Assembly (NCBI RefSeq): GCF_000682695.1
Contig: NZ_AWFG01000063.1
Span: forward strand, 124,001 to 188,000
Reading direction: 5' to 3'
DNA length: 64,000 nt
From: Hyphomonas chukchiensis
GTDB lineage: Bacteria > Pseudomonadota > Alphaproteobacteria > Caulobacterales > Hyphomonadaceae
A model generated the notes under the pieces. It made no database searches. It had not been told where the DNA came from and saw only the letters and a program-made list of their open reading frames with translations. Positions 19,573 through 26,860 of this stretch are shown here, in pieces (position 1 is the first letter of the stretch; each line of letters begins with the position of its first letter). The translations under genes and the position numbers were made by a program.

Positions 19573-21023
19573 TGCGGGAAGCCCTGTGCACCAAGGCGTT
19601 CAGCCTTGTCTGACACCTGGCTTGCCTGCGGCCAGGCGCAATAATCAGCCGCATAATAGGCGCCGGGGCGGAAGTTGCCGGAAAGGCCCGGACCGCCAAA
19701 AGGCATGGACCCGCTTGCACCTGCCGTCGGGCGATTGCGATTCAGGATGCCGGCCCGCATCTCGCGGTGGGCCTGAACCCAGAGCGCATCATCGTCACTC
19801 ACGAGACCGCCGGACAAGCCATAGCGCGTCGCGTTGGCGCGCTGGATCGCCTCATCAAAAGTCTTGACCCGGATCACCTGCATCAGCGGACCAAACAATT
19901 CTTCGTCGGGAATGTGGTGGGCCTCTGTAATATCAATGACGCCTGCCGTGACAAAACCGCCACCGCGATCCATGCGTTTCAAACGGCGCAGCGGTTTGCC
20001 GCCTGCCTTAGACAACATCATCTGGAAGTCAGTTGCAGCATGGGCAGCGTTTTCAGAAACAAGCGGCCCCATGAAGACGCCCTCTTCATCCCAAGCGCCG
20101 ATCTTCAACCCCTTGGCGCGCGCAACCATCGCATCGACCACGGCATCACCAAATTTTCCCTCAGGCAGGATGATGCGCCGCGCACAGGAGCAGCGCTGAC
20201 CCGTCGTCAGAAAAGCCGATTGCGCGGCGATATCCGCTGCAGCTTCGACATCCGCAGGATCCCAGATAATGAGCGGATTGTTGCCCCCCATTTCAAGCGC
20301 AAGAATGACCTCCGGTCGGCCCGCAAAATGTTTGTGAAAAAACACGCCAGTCTTGGCAGAACCGGTGAACAAGAGCCCGTCAATTTCGGCATTAAGTAGC
20401 GCCCCGCCCGTCTCGCGTGTGCCGTGAACAATATTGAGACACCCCTCGGGCAGTCCTGCGGCCTCAAAAGCCTCCGCCATCAATGCTGCCACACCAGGCG
20501 CAAGTTCTGATGGCTTGAACACGCAGGTGTTACCTCCAAGCAGAGCTGGAACAATATGGCCGTTAGGAAGGTGCCCGGGGAAATTGAATGGCCCAAACAC
20601 GGCCATCACGCCATGCGCCCGATGGGTCAGGTGTGATGAGCCAAAAGGAGCCGTCTCGAATTTGGAGCCCGCACGTTCATTCTGCGCAGCAATCGAAACG
20701 GCAACCTTTGCTTTCATGGTCGCGGCTTCGGCCCGCGTCTCCCACAGAACCTTGCCCATATCTCGGCTGATCGTTTCGGCAATCGCGTCGGTTCGCTTCG
20801 CGATTTCTTCTGCATAGCGCTCAAGCACAGGCGTACGGTCGCTCTGAGGCAGCCTTGACCAGTGCCCGAAGGCCTTTCGCGCGGAGGCGATCGCAGCTGC
20901 GACATCTTCCGGGCCGGCCGCATTGCCCTCCCAGACTATTTCTGCGCTTGCCGGGCAGGCATTCGCAAAACGTGGTCCGCTGCCTTCAGACCATTTTCCG
21001 TCTATATAAACACCCAGTGCCAT
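19569..21023 (-). CDS. astD: Succinylglutamate semialdehyde dehydrogenase
   Basis: NAD-dependent aldehyde dehydrogenase that oxidises N-succinylglutamate semialdehyde in arginine catabolism. 484 residues. Family signatures are clear: NFPGHLPNGHIVPALLGGN in the coenzyme fold, the general-base Glu in LALEMGGNNPLI, and the catalytic Cys in TTGQRCSCARRI. The specificity call relies on the position between astA and astB and on AstD-like ends. Its start shares one base with the astA stop (TAATG). Confidence 0.95.
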   Translation of the reverse strand: MALGVYIDGKWSEGSGPRFANACPASAEIVWEGNAAGPEDVAAAIASARKAFGHWSRLPQSDRTPVLERYAEEIAKRTDAIAETISRDMGKVLWETRAEAATMKAKVAVSIAAQNERAGSKFETAPFGSSHLTHRAHGVMAVFGPFNFPGHLPNGHIVPALLGGNTCVFKPSELAPGVAALMAEAFEAAGLPEGCLNIVHGTRETGGALLNAEIDGLLFTGSAKTGVFFHKHFAGRPEVILALEMGGNNPLIIWDPADVEAAADIAAQSAFLTTGQRCSCARRIILPEGKFGDAVVDAMVARAKGLKIGAWDEEGVFMGPLVSENAAHAATDFQMMLSKAGGKPLRRLKRMDRGGGFVTAGVIDITEAHHIPDEELFGPLMQVIRVKTFDEAIQRANATRYGLSGGLVSDDDALWVQAHREMRAGILNRNRPTAGASGSMPFGGPGLSGNFRPGAYYAADYCAWPQASQVSDKAERLGAQGFPQ

Positions 21024-22063
21024 TACTTGCTCCGTAGCCAGATCCGCGCCTTCGCGCCGGGATCCAATTGAAGGGCTTCAATAATTGCGGGCGATATGAT
21101 CGCCACATCGTCTTCCTCGACAACCACGTCTGCCAGTGAAACCCGGAAATTTGGTAGTGCATCGCTCGACACAAGTCCTTGCAAAGCATCTGTTCGCCCG
21201 GAAACATCTCCTGCACGCAACGTGACAACACGGCTTTCCTGAATTGTGCGGATGTGGCGCTTTTGCGCCGCTACGAGCGGGCCGCCATCAAAAATGTCTA
21301 CAGTCCTGTCGAACTGGAATCCTTCCCATTGAAGCAGCTTGTAGGCGCCCACACCATCGGAATGGCAACGCCCGATAACTTCCCGTGCCTCGGGTGGCAG
21401 CAGGTCAACATAGATGGGATATTTCGGCATTAAGTCGAGGATGAACTGATTGTCAGTTGTCGCCGACAACCGATCGGCCTCGGTAAAGTCCATGCGGAAG
21501 AAATGACGCCCGAGGCATTCCCAGAAGGGTGACTTGCCTGTTTCGTCCACAACGCCGCGCAATTCAGCCAGAACATGCTCACTGAAACGATCCGGCGCGG
21601 CCGCCATCAACAGGTAACGTGATTGCGCTGCGAGGCGCCCTGCCCCGCCGCCACGATGCCCAGATTGCAGGAACAGTGTGCCGACTTCCGTATAGCCCAC
21701 ATATTCATTCGTCAGGATAAGCGCATCCATATCGAAGCGCATATCACCAGCCGCATGGCTGGCTTGCGCGAGGGTAATGACGCGATAGTTGAAGAAAGGC
21801 TGGTCAATGCCGGTTCCGGCTTTGACAGCAGAACAACCGACCACTTCTCCGGTTCCTGTGTCTTCCATCATCAGGAGGTACTTGCCGTATTCGATCCGCT
21901 TCTGACGACTATGGAAAGCGCGCTCCGATTTCTCGAGACGCTCATGGAGAATGGCCTCATCGACGGGAAGACTTGTAAATCCGGGACCTGATTGCCGCGC
22001 AAGATCCATAAGCGCGCCAAGATCGTCCAGCCGTGAAGGTCGCATGACGTAGGTTGGCGGCAT
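21023..22063 (-). CDS. astA: Arginine N-succinyltransferase
   Basis: First committed enzyme of the AST pathway; transfers succinyl from succinyl-CoA to arginine. 346 residues. The N-terminal YVMRPSRLDDLGALMDLARQSGPGFTSLP matches AstA, followed by EVVGCSAVKAGTG, TLFLQSGHRGGGAGRLAAQSRYLLMA and ELRGVVDETGKSPFWECLGRHFF, all family blocks. It follows the M20 hydrolase gene after a single base. Only one astA copy is present, not the paired alpha/beta form of Pseudomonas. Confidence 0.95.
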   Translation of the reverse strand: MPPTYVMRPSRLDDLGALMDLARQSGPGFTSLPVDEAILHERLEKSERAFHSRQKRIEYGKYLLMMEDTGTGEVVGCSAVKAGTGIDQPFFNYRVITLAQASHAAGDMRFDMDALILTNEYVGYTEVGTLFLQSGHRGGGAGRLAAQSRYLLMAAAPDRFSEHVLAELRGVVDETGKSPFWECLGRHFFRMDFTEADRLSATTDNQFILDLMPKYPIYVDLLPPEAREVIGRCHSDGVGAYKLLQWEGFQFDRTVDIFDGGPLVAAQKRHIRTIQESRVVTLRAGDVSGRTDALQGLVSSDALPNFRVSLADVVVEEDDVAIISPAIIEALQLDPGAKARIWLRSK

Positions 22064-22064
22064 G

Positions 22065-23324
22065 TCAGCGCTCCATCAATGCCTTGATGCCAGGACCATC
22101 CATCCGTCCATCAGCCAGACGATTCAGTATGAGGGCCGACAGTGTTGCCCGTTCGGCAAAACTGTCGATTACGACGAATTCCTCATTTGAATGGATGCGC
22201 CCGCCACGTACCCCCAGAGTGTCGACGTTTGGTACGCCGGCCGCAAAGATATTGTTACCCTCGCACACGCCGCCCGTGTCCACGAATTCCAGATCAAGCC
22301 CGATTGCCTGGCCAGTTGCGCGGACGGCATCGAATATGGCTTGCTGGGCCGTGTTGCGTGGCTTTGGAGGACGGTAGAAACCTCCATGTAAATGTCCCGA
22401 AATACCGGCGCGGCCAATTGCTCGCGCAAACAGGCGCTCAACTTGCTCGGTCGTCCAGCCCGCCGCCTCTGCATCGGGCGCGCGCGCTCCGAACCGGACC
22501 ACAGCAAGATCGGGCACGATATTGACGGCGCTGCCGCCCTCGATCGCGCCGACATTCACTGTTACGCCTTCCCGTTTACCGTTCAGGCCTTCAAGGCCCA
22601 CGACGAGTTCTGCTGCCGCCTCTATCGCGCTGCGCCCCTCTTCTTTCGCCCGGCCGGCATGCGCCGCCTTGCCATGCAGCACGATATCGAAAACGGCAGA
22701 CCCTTTGCGGCCGCCTGACATGGCGCCCGTCTCCATGGCGGGTTCATAGGTCATTCCAATATGGGCGCCTGAACGCGCTGCTTCAGTCAGCGCGTCAGAA
22801 CTTGCATGGTTTCCGATCTCTTCATCGGGCGTGATGACGATCTGATAGCCCAAACGATCAATCAGGGGACCAGATTCAAACGCCTTGAGCGCCTCGAGCA
22901 TGACGCAGAGACCGCCTTTCATGTCAGCCAGTCCCGGGCCATTGAGCATTCCGTTGCCAATGTCCCTCACGCCCTCAAATGTGCCCTTTGGGAATACAGT
23001 ATCGTAGTGACCCGTCATTACGACCTGGACAGGCGCCGAAGGGCGGGCCGAAACGCGAACAATTGGGCCAGTATAAATTGTCTCGGACTTTCCCGACGAA
23101 TCAATCGTCTCAAAGCCCGGAGCTTCCTGAAGCCGGACATCCCCTTTGAGTTCCGAGAATGCGTTAGCAAGATCGCCTGAAAAGGCCTTCAAGCCATCCG
23201 TATTCCAGCTGCCTGTATTTACGTCAGACCACGCGCAGGTACGGGCCTGCATCGCAGCCGTGGCGGCTTGCAGGCGCTCGCGCGCCGCCTCGTCTTCACG
23301 TGTCATATGGGAAAGTTCGGTCAT
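22065..23324 (-). CDS. M20 family metallohydrolase heading the arginine (ast) operon
   Basis: 419-residue dizinc amidohydrolase of the M20 (CPG2/ArgE/DapE) family. Metal ligands appear in VVMTGHYDTVFPKG, GPGLADMKGGLCVM and the TPDEEIGNHAS catalytic Glu-Glu segment; a lid/dimerisation domain follows from about residue 205 (GGRKGSAVFDIVLHGKAAHAGRAKEEG). It leads the operon M20-astA-astD-astB-maiA. No AstE (M14-type succinylglutamate desuccinylase) is present, so this enzyme probably performs that final deacylation. That function is inferred from position and family chemistry. No signal peptide is seen, consistent with a cytoplasmic role. Confidence 0.8.
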   Translation of the reverse strand: MTELSHMTREDEAARERLQAATAAMQARTCAWSDVNTGSWNTDGLKAFSGDLANAFSELKGDVRLQEAPGFETIDSSGKSETIYTGPIVRVSARPSAPVQVVMTGHYDTVFPKGTFEGVRDIGNGMLNGPGLADMKGGLCVMLEALKAFESGPLIDRLGYQIVITPDEEIGNHASSDALTEAARSGAHIGMTYEPAMETGAMSGGRKGSAVFDIVLHGKAAHAGRAKEEGRSAIEAAAELVVGLEGLNGKREGVTVNVGAIEGGSAVNIVPDLAVVRFGARAPDAEAAGWTTEQVERLFARAIGRAGISGHLHGGFYRPPKPRNTAQQAIFDAVRATGQAIGLDLEFVDTGGVCEGNNIFAAGVPNVDTLGVRGGRIHSNEEFVVIDSFAERATLSALILNRLADGRMDGPGIKALMER

Positions 23325-23383
23325 GTGAGCTTGGTTTCATATGTTACGTTACTGGGCAAGCCTGCCGCGCGCTGGCAGTCCAA

Positions 23384-23414
23384 ACAAAAACGGCCCGGCT
23401 TGAGAGCCGGGCCG
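23384..23414 (-). terminator. Strong rho-independent terminator of the OmpA-like gene
   Basis: A perfect 10-bp GC-rich stem (CGGCCCGGCT with its complement, 23391-23414) closes a 4-base loop and on the minus strand is followed by TTTTTG (23385-23390). It begins 24 bases past the stop of the OmpA-like gene and precedes the ast operon start, so it separates the two same-strand units. Confidence 0.9.
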
Positions 23415-23438
23415 CCTTAAACTGTAGATCAGTCGATC

Positions 23439-24608
23439 TTATTGAACGCTGATAACGACTTCCGAACGACGGTTCAGAGGCTCGCGAACACCATCGCGTG
23501 TCGCTTTGGCAAGATCGGTCTCGCCTTTTGCAACTTCGGTGATGATCGCTGCTGGCACGCCACGGGACTGGAGGGCCGAAGCCACGATGTCAGCACGGCG
23601 CTGGGACAGCTTTTCGTTATAGGCGCTGGTACCCGACGTATCGGTGTGTCCAGCGATCGAAACGGCGCTAGGTGCACAACCGTCACCAGCGGTGATGTTG
23701 GCAACAGCCTGGTCGATAACCGCAGCAGCCTGGCTTGTCAGGTCAGCTTTGTCCCACTCGAAGTAAACAACAAAGTTCTGGTTCAGACCCGAGCACACGA
23801 CTTCCGGAGCAACCGTTTCCGTTGTTGGCGGAGGTGGCGGCGGAGGTGGTGGCGGAGGTGGCGGTGGTGGTGGCGGAGGCGGTGGTGGCGGAGGCGGTGG
23901 TGGCGGTGGTGTCGCACCAAACGCATAACGCAGACCAACCGTCGCAACATGCTTCGTCAGGTCGCCATCGTAAGCAATGCCGCCGTGATTGCCGTCAAGG
24001 TCAAGCTTCTCAGCAGAGAAGTACTTGTAGCCGACATCCATGGTGAGTTTTTCGCTCAGCTTGTAGCCAAAGCCCAGAAGGCCCTGGTAAGCAAAAGCCG
24101 TATCCGAACCGGAGAAGCCATTGGCAGCGGAAAGATCCGTGCCGACAGCATTAACCAGGTTGCTGCCTTTAACTTTCGCGCGGATAGCACCGACACCAAC
24201 ACCGATGTAGGGCTGGAAAGCGCCTGTACGGTTGAAATCATAGATTCCGTTGAACATCAGGTCAGTCGACTGCAGGTAGCCGCTTGGAAGCGACACTGTG
24301 CCTGGAGCAACACCGTTGAAGTTCGTTGGGACGCCAAGGTCGCCACTGCTGTAGCCCAGAACGCCTTCAAGACGCACGCCATTGGCCAGGCCGTAGCCGA
24401 GACCGAGGTCGCCGCCCCATGCTTCTTCGATGTCCGACCTGCTGCCCATTGAGCCGTTGACATCACTGACGACTGGATCGTGGTCCAGCGTGCCGTCAAA
24501 GGCGTACGTCGCATCAGCGCGGCCGTACCAGCCCTCTTCGGCTTGAGCGACCATACCGGCAGACGCAAATGCGGCCGCGGCTGTCGCGCACATAAGAGTT
24601 TTCTTCAT
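23439..24608 (-). CDS. OmpA-family outer membrane protein with polyproline hinge
   Basis: 389 residues. A signal peptide (MKKTLMCATAAAAFASAGMVAQAEE) leads into an 8-stranded beta-barrel (about 27-230, WYGRADATYAFDG through VGLRYAFGAT). A run of 28 prolines follows, then a C-terminal OmpA/Pal peptidoglycan-binding domain (FVVYFEWDKADLTSQA, IAGHTDTSGTSAYNEKLSQRRAD, NRRSEVVISVQ) with the Asp/Arg diaminopimelate-binding residues. It tethers the outer membrane to peptidoglycan. The ATG at 24608 has AGGGG upstream; a 40-codon upstream extension lacks signal-peptide character. It is monocistronic with a strong terminator. Confidence 0.94.
   Translation of the reverse strand: MKKTLMCATAAAAFASAGMVAQAEEGWYGRADATYAFDGTLDHDPVVSDVNGSMGSRSDIEEAWGGDLGLGYGLANGVRLEGVLGYSSGDLGVPTNFNGVAPGTVSLPSGYLQSTDLMFNGIYDFNRTGAFQPYIGVGVGAIRAKVKGSNLVNAVGTDLSAANGFSGSDTAFAYQGLLGFGYKLSEKLTMDVGYKYFSAEKLDLDGNHGGIAYDGDLTKHVATVGLRYAFGATPPPPPPPPPPPPPPPPPPPPPPPPPPPPTTETVAPEVVCSGLNQNFVVYFEWDKADLTSQAAAVIDQAVANITAGDGCAPSAVSIAGHTDTSGTSAYNEKLSQRRADIVASALQSRGVPAAIITEVAKGETDLAKATRDGVREPLNRRSEVVISVQ
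23826..23909 (-). repeat. In-gene triplet repeat encoding 28 consecutive prolines
   Basis: 84 bases consist only of CCN codons (CCG, CCA, CCT mixed), read on the plus strand as cgg/tgg/agg triplets. It forms the hinge between barrel and peptidoglycan-binding domain of the OmpA-like protein. Codon mixing implies an imperfect repeat, but slippage in units of three could still vary hinge length without breaking the frame. Confidence 0.95.
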
Positions 24609-24730
24609 ACTTGATCCCCTTCTTGTGCCGATGGACGGGATTGTCCTCGACCGCAGGTTCATACGCGCTTGTTTGCGCATGGTTCCTGATAAACTTTTTT
24701 CCCGGATGCGGCGAGTGCTTTCAAACACTC

Positions 24731-24753
24731 AAATACCTAATTTCAAGGTATTT
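24731..24753. repeat. AT-rich inverted repeat upstream of the OmpA-like gene
   Basis: A perfect 8-bp inverted repeat (AAATACCT and AGGTATTT) with a 7-base spacer. It lies 123 bases before the ompA-type start and 88 bases past tRNA-His. On the plus strand it is followed by further T residues; on the minus strand only by TTTGAG. It may be a weak bidirectional terminator or part of the ompA regulatory region. The rest of the 24609-24841 gap shows no gene. Confidence 0.45.
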
Positions 24754-24841
24754 TTTGGTAACGCGACCCATTTGCAACAGATCGTAGCGGTATGGCAAAA
24801 TGATGGCGAAGTTGTCATAAATCGCCCAGTCTACCGGGGAA

Positions 24842-24918
24842 TGGTACCGCCTCTCCGGTTTGAACGGAGGACCTCTGGTTCCACAAACCAGCGCTCTAAC
24901 CAACTGAGCTAAGGCGGC
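24842..24918 (-). tRNA. tRNA-His (GTG anticodon)
   Basis: A complete 77-base cloverleaf with encoded CCA. Acceptor arm GCCGCCT pairs with AGGCGGT (one G-T at 1-72). The D arm is GCTCAGTTGGTTAGAGC. The anticodon stem CTGGT/ACCAG holds loop TTGTGGA, giving anticodon GTG for histidine. The T arm is CTCCG-TTCAAAC-CGGAG. The discriminator base is A73, not the usual bacterial C73; this fits the known alphaproteobacterial tRNA-His type. The genomic base at -1 is G. It lies between nusG and the OmpA-like gene on the same strand. Confidence 0.95.
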
Positions 24919-24988
24919 CTATTTCGTGGAGATACAGCCCAATCCCTGACGATTCAAGCGCAGGAACGGGAGAAACTGCGTCTCCGAA

Positions 24989-25531
24989 TCAGATCTTTGC
25001 GACCTGGTCGAATTCCAGATCGACCGGCGTACCGCGGCCAAAAATGGAAACGGTGACTTTCAAACGGCCATTGGCCTCGTCGATTTCTTCGACAGCCCCC
25101 TCGAATCCCTGGAACGGCCCATCATTGACCTGGACCTGCTCGCCGATTTCGAAGGAAACCTTAGGACGCGGACGCTCCTCGGCCGAATCGGTTGACGTAC
25201 CAAGAATACGATCCACTTCGCGCTGGCGCACAGGCAGAGGCTTCTTGCCGCCATCCGATCCGAGGAAACCAGACACTTTCGGCGTGTCTTTCACCAGGTG
25301 ATAGACATCATCGGTCATCTGGGCCTTCATCAGGACATAACCGGGGAAGTAGCGGCGCTCGACGGTCTTTTTCTTCCCGCGGGCAACTTCGACAACTTCT
25401 TCGGTCGGGACCTGGATGTCCTCGATGAGCTCCAGCAGCCCCTTACGCTCAGCCTGCTCCAGAATAGAGGCCGCGACCTTCTTTTCGAAGTTCGAATAAG
25501 CGTGGACGATATACCATTTGGCTTCAGCCAT
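24989..25531 (-). CDS. nusG: Transcription termination/antitermination protein NusG
   Basis: 180-residue elongation factor linking RNA polymerase to Rho or the ribosome. The NGN domain starts at KWYIVHAYSNFEKKVAASI and includes RRYFPGYVLMKAQMTDDVYHLVKDTPKVSGFLG; the C-terminal KOW domain is recognisable in GEQVQVNDGPFQGFEGAVEEID and ends SIFGRGTPVDLEFDQVAKI. The start MAEAKWYIVH at 25531 matches the family; a 14-codon upstream extension overlaps the end of secE. Co-operonic with secE. The usual downstream rplKAJL genes are not here. Confidence 0.96.
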   Translation of the reverse strand: MAEAKWYIVHAYSNFEKKVAASILEQAERKGLLELIEDIQVPTEEVVEVARGKKKTVERRYFPGYVLMKAQMTDDVYHLVKDTPKVSGFLGSDGGKKPLPVRQREVDRILGTSTDSAEERPRPKVSFEIGEQVQVNDGPFQGFEGAVEEIDEANGRLKVTVSIFGRGTPVDLEFDQVAKI

Positions 25532-25574
25532 GGGGCCTACGCGCTCCTTGAATACGTGTTGTTCGGCCTGCATT

Positions 25575-25784
25575 TTACAGGCCGGTAATCAGTCTGACGA
25601 CCCAGTTGATCGCCGTGTCGGCCAGGAACAGGAACAGCGCGATCAGAACAGACATGATCACCACAAAAATCGTCGCCTGAATCGTTTCAGCACGAGTGGT
25701 CCATGTCACCTTGTTTCCCTCTGCGCGCACTTGGCGGAAGAAGGTTACGGGTCCAACGCGTTTTTTCTTGTCCTTGTCGGCCAT
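25575..25784 (-). CDS. secE: Preprotein translocase subunit SecE
   Basis: 69-residue single-span subunit of the SecYEG channel. It has a basic N-terminus (MADKDKKKRVGPVTFFRQVRAEGNKVTWTTRAETIQAT) with the conserved amphipathic helix and Val-Thr-Trp-Thr patch, then one transmembrane helix (IFVVIMSVLIALFLFLADTAINWVV). It is followed by nusG. The 154-base gap upstream (25785-25938) holds the promoter region by position but shows no gene and no tRNA-Trp. Confidence 0.95.
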   Translation of the reverse strand: MADKDKKKRVGPVTFFRQVRAEGNKVTWTTRAETIQATIFVVIMSVLIALFLFLADTAINWVVRLITGL

Positions 25785-25938
25785 TTCGACACTTTCTTGA
25801 AAGGCGGGGGGTTAGCGGTTTTGATCCGCCGCGTCCACGGTTAAAGTGCATACGCTCACTTGTGAAGGCATGTGAGAGCGAAAAGTGCAATTCGCAAGCC
25901 CCTTTTGAGCCGTGAACCCTGTCTGCAGACGGCGCGAA

Positions 25939-26820
25939 TCACCCGCCGACGCCGAAACCTCGCGCCGGTAGGCCCGGGACATCGACATGGATGGCAAAAA
26001 GGCTTCCCGAGAGAGGGCGTGAATCAAGGGCCGGAAAACTCATCCCCACGCGCGCCGTTGTAATGAATAGCGTTTTCAGGTCCGCGCCACCGAACGTGCA
26101 GGATGTCGGTCGAGGCGCCGCAAGCGTGATGACCTGATCAACGCTTCCATCCGGGCGATAGCGCACGACACGCGAAGCATCCCAAAGGCATGTCCACAAA
26201 CACCCTTCCGAATCCATAGCCGAGCCATCCGGATAGCCGCCAAATTCATATGTCGACGCGAAAAGGCGGCGCCCCGTCAGGGTGCCCGTTTCCAGGTCAT
26301 GGTCGAATGCCAGGATTTCCTGTTCGGCGCTGTCACATGTGTAGAATGTGCGCCCATCAGGCGAAAACTGCATTGTGTTCGTGACCATTACGGACGGCAG
26401 ACGCAATTGGGTCAGCTTTCGGTCAGGCCCCAGGCGAAAATACCCGCCCTGCGCGTCCTTCTCCCGGTCATCCATCGTCCCGAACCAGAACGATCCGTCT
26501 GGGGCAATCCCGCCGTCATTTGTTCGATTTGTTTCAGGCTCGTCGCTGAGCGTACACCAGCGCTCATAGGCCTCGGTCGCAGGATCGTACAAGCCGATTT
26601 CCTGATCGCCCGCCATCAACAGGCAGCCATCATGCAAGGCCAGCGCACTTGCCCGAATCGGCAGGTCGTAGCGGCGCGTATTACCGGTCTTGGGGTTATA
26701 ACGGTGCAATTTGGCCCGCTTGATGTCGACCCACCAGAGAAAACCCTCTGTCGGGCTCCAGACAGGCCCCTCCCCCAGGGCGCAGCCTGTCGGCGCAACA
26801 CATTCCGGCGTCACGATCAT
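25939..26820 (-). CDS. SMP-30/gluconolactonase family sugar lactonase
   Basis: 293-residue six-bladed beta-propeller lactonase. The metal-binding Glu lies in CALGEGPVWSPTEG (Glu17). The Asn/Asp ligands are in RTNDGGIAPDGSFWFGTMDD and SPDGRTFYTCDS, and CTFGGADLKTLFITTA is the conserved C-terminal blade. Such enzymes hydrolyse aldonolactones in oxidative sugar pathways. It follows a DgoK-like gene by 40 bases, suggesting a sugar-acid role, but no dehydrogenase, dehydratase or aldolase is near. No signal peptide is seen. Confidence 0.88.
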   Translation of the reverse strand: MIVTPECVAPTGCALGEGPVWSPTEGFLWWVDIKRAKLHRYNPKTGNTRRYDLPIRASALALHDGCLLMAGDQEIGLYDPATEAYERWCTLSDEPETNRTNDGGIAPDGSFWFGTMDDREKDAQGGYFRLGPDRKLTQLRLPSVMVTNTMQFSPDGRTFYTCDSAEQEILAFDHDLETGTLTGRRLFASTYEFGGYPDGSAMDSEGCLWTCLWDASRVVRYRPDGSVDQVITLAAPRPTSCTFGGADLKTLFITTARVGMSFPALDSRPLSGSLFAIHVDVPGLPARGFGVGG

Positions 26821-26860
26821 ACGGCCACCTGTATTAAGCTCAGGAACAGCGCTTCAATCG

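Noticed and set aside
23821-23912. Short tandem GGT/GGC triplets that resemble a repeat array or CRISPR-like region
   Set aside because: There are no spacers; the triplets are in-frame proline codons of the OmpA-like hinge.
23442-24452. Open frame of 336 codons antisense to the OmpA-like gene with Arg/Trp runs
   Set aside because: The Trp/Arg run is just the complement of the polyproline codons; no ribosome site or family match.
24919-24988. Hairpin after nusG (GGAGA/TCTCC) as terminator
   Set aside because: The stem is five pairs with no T-run; read-through into tRNA-His is as likely.
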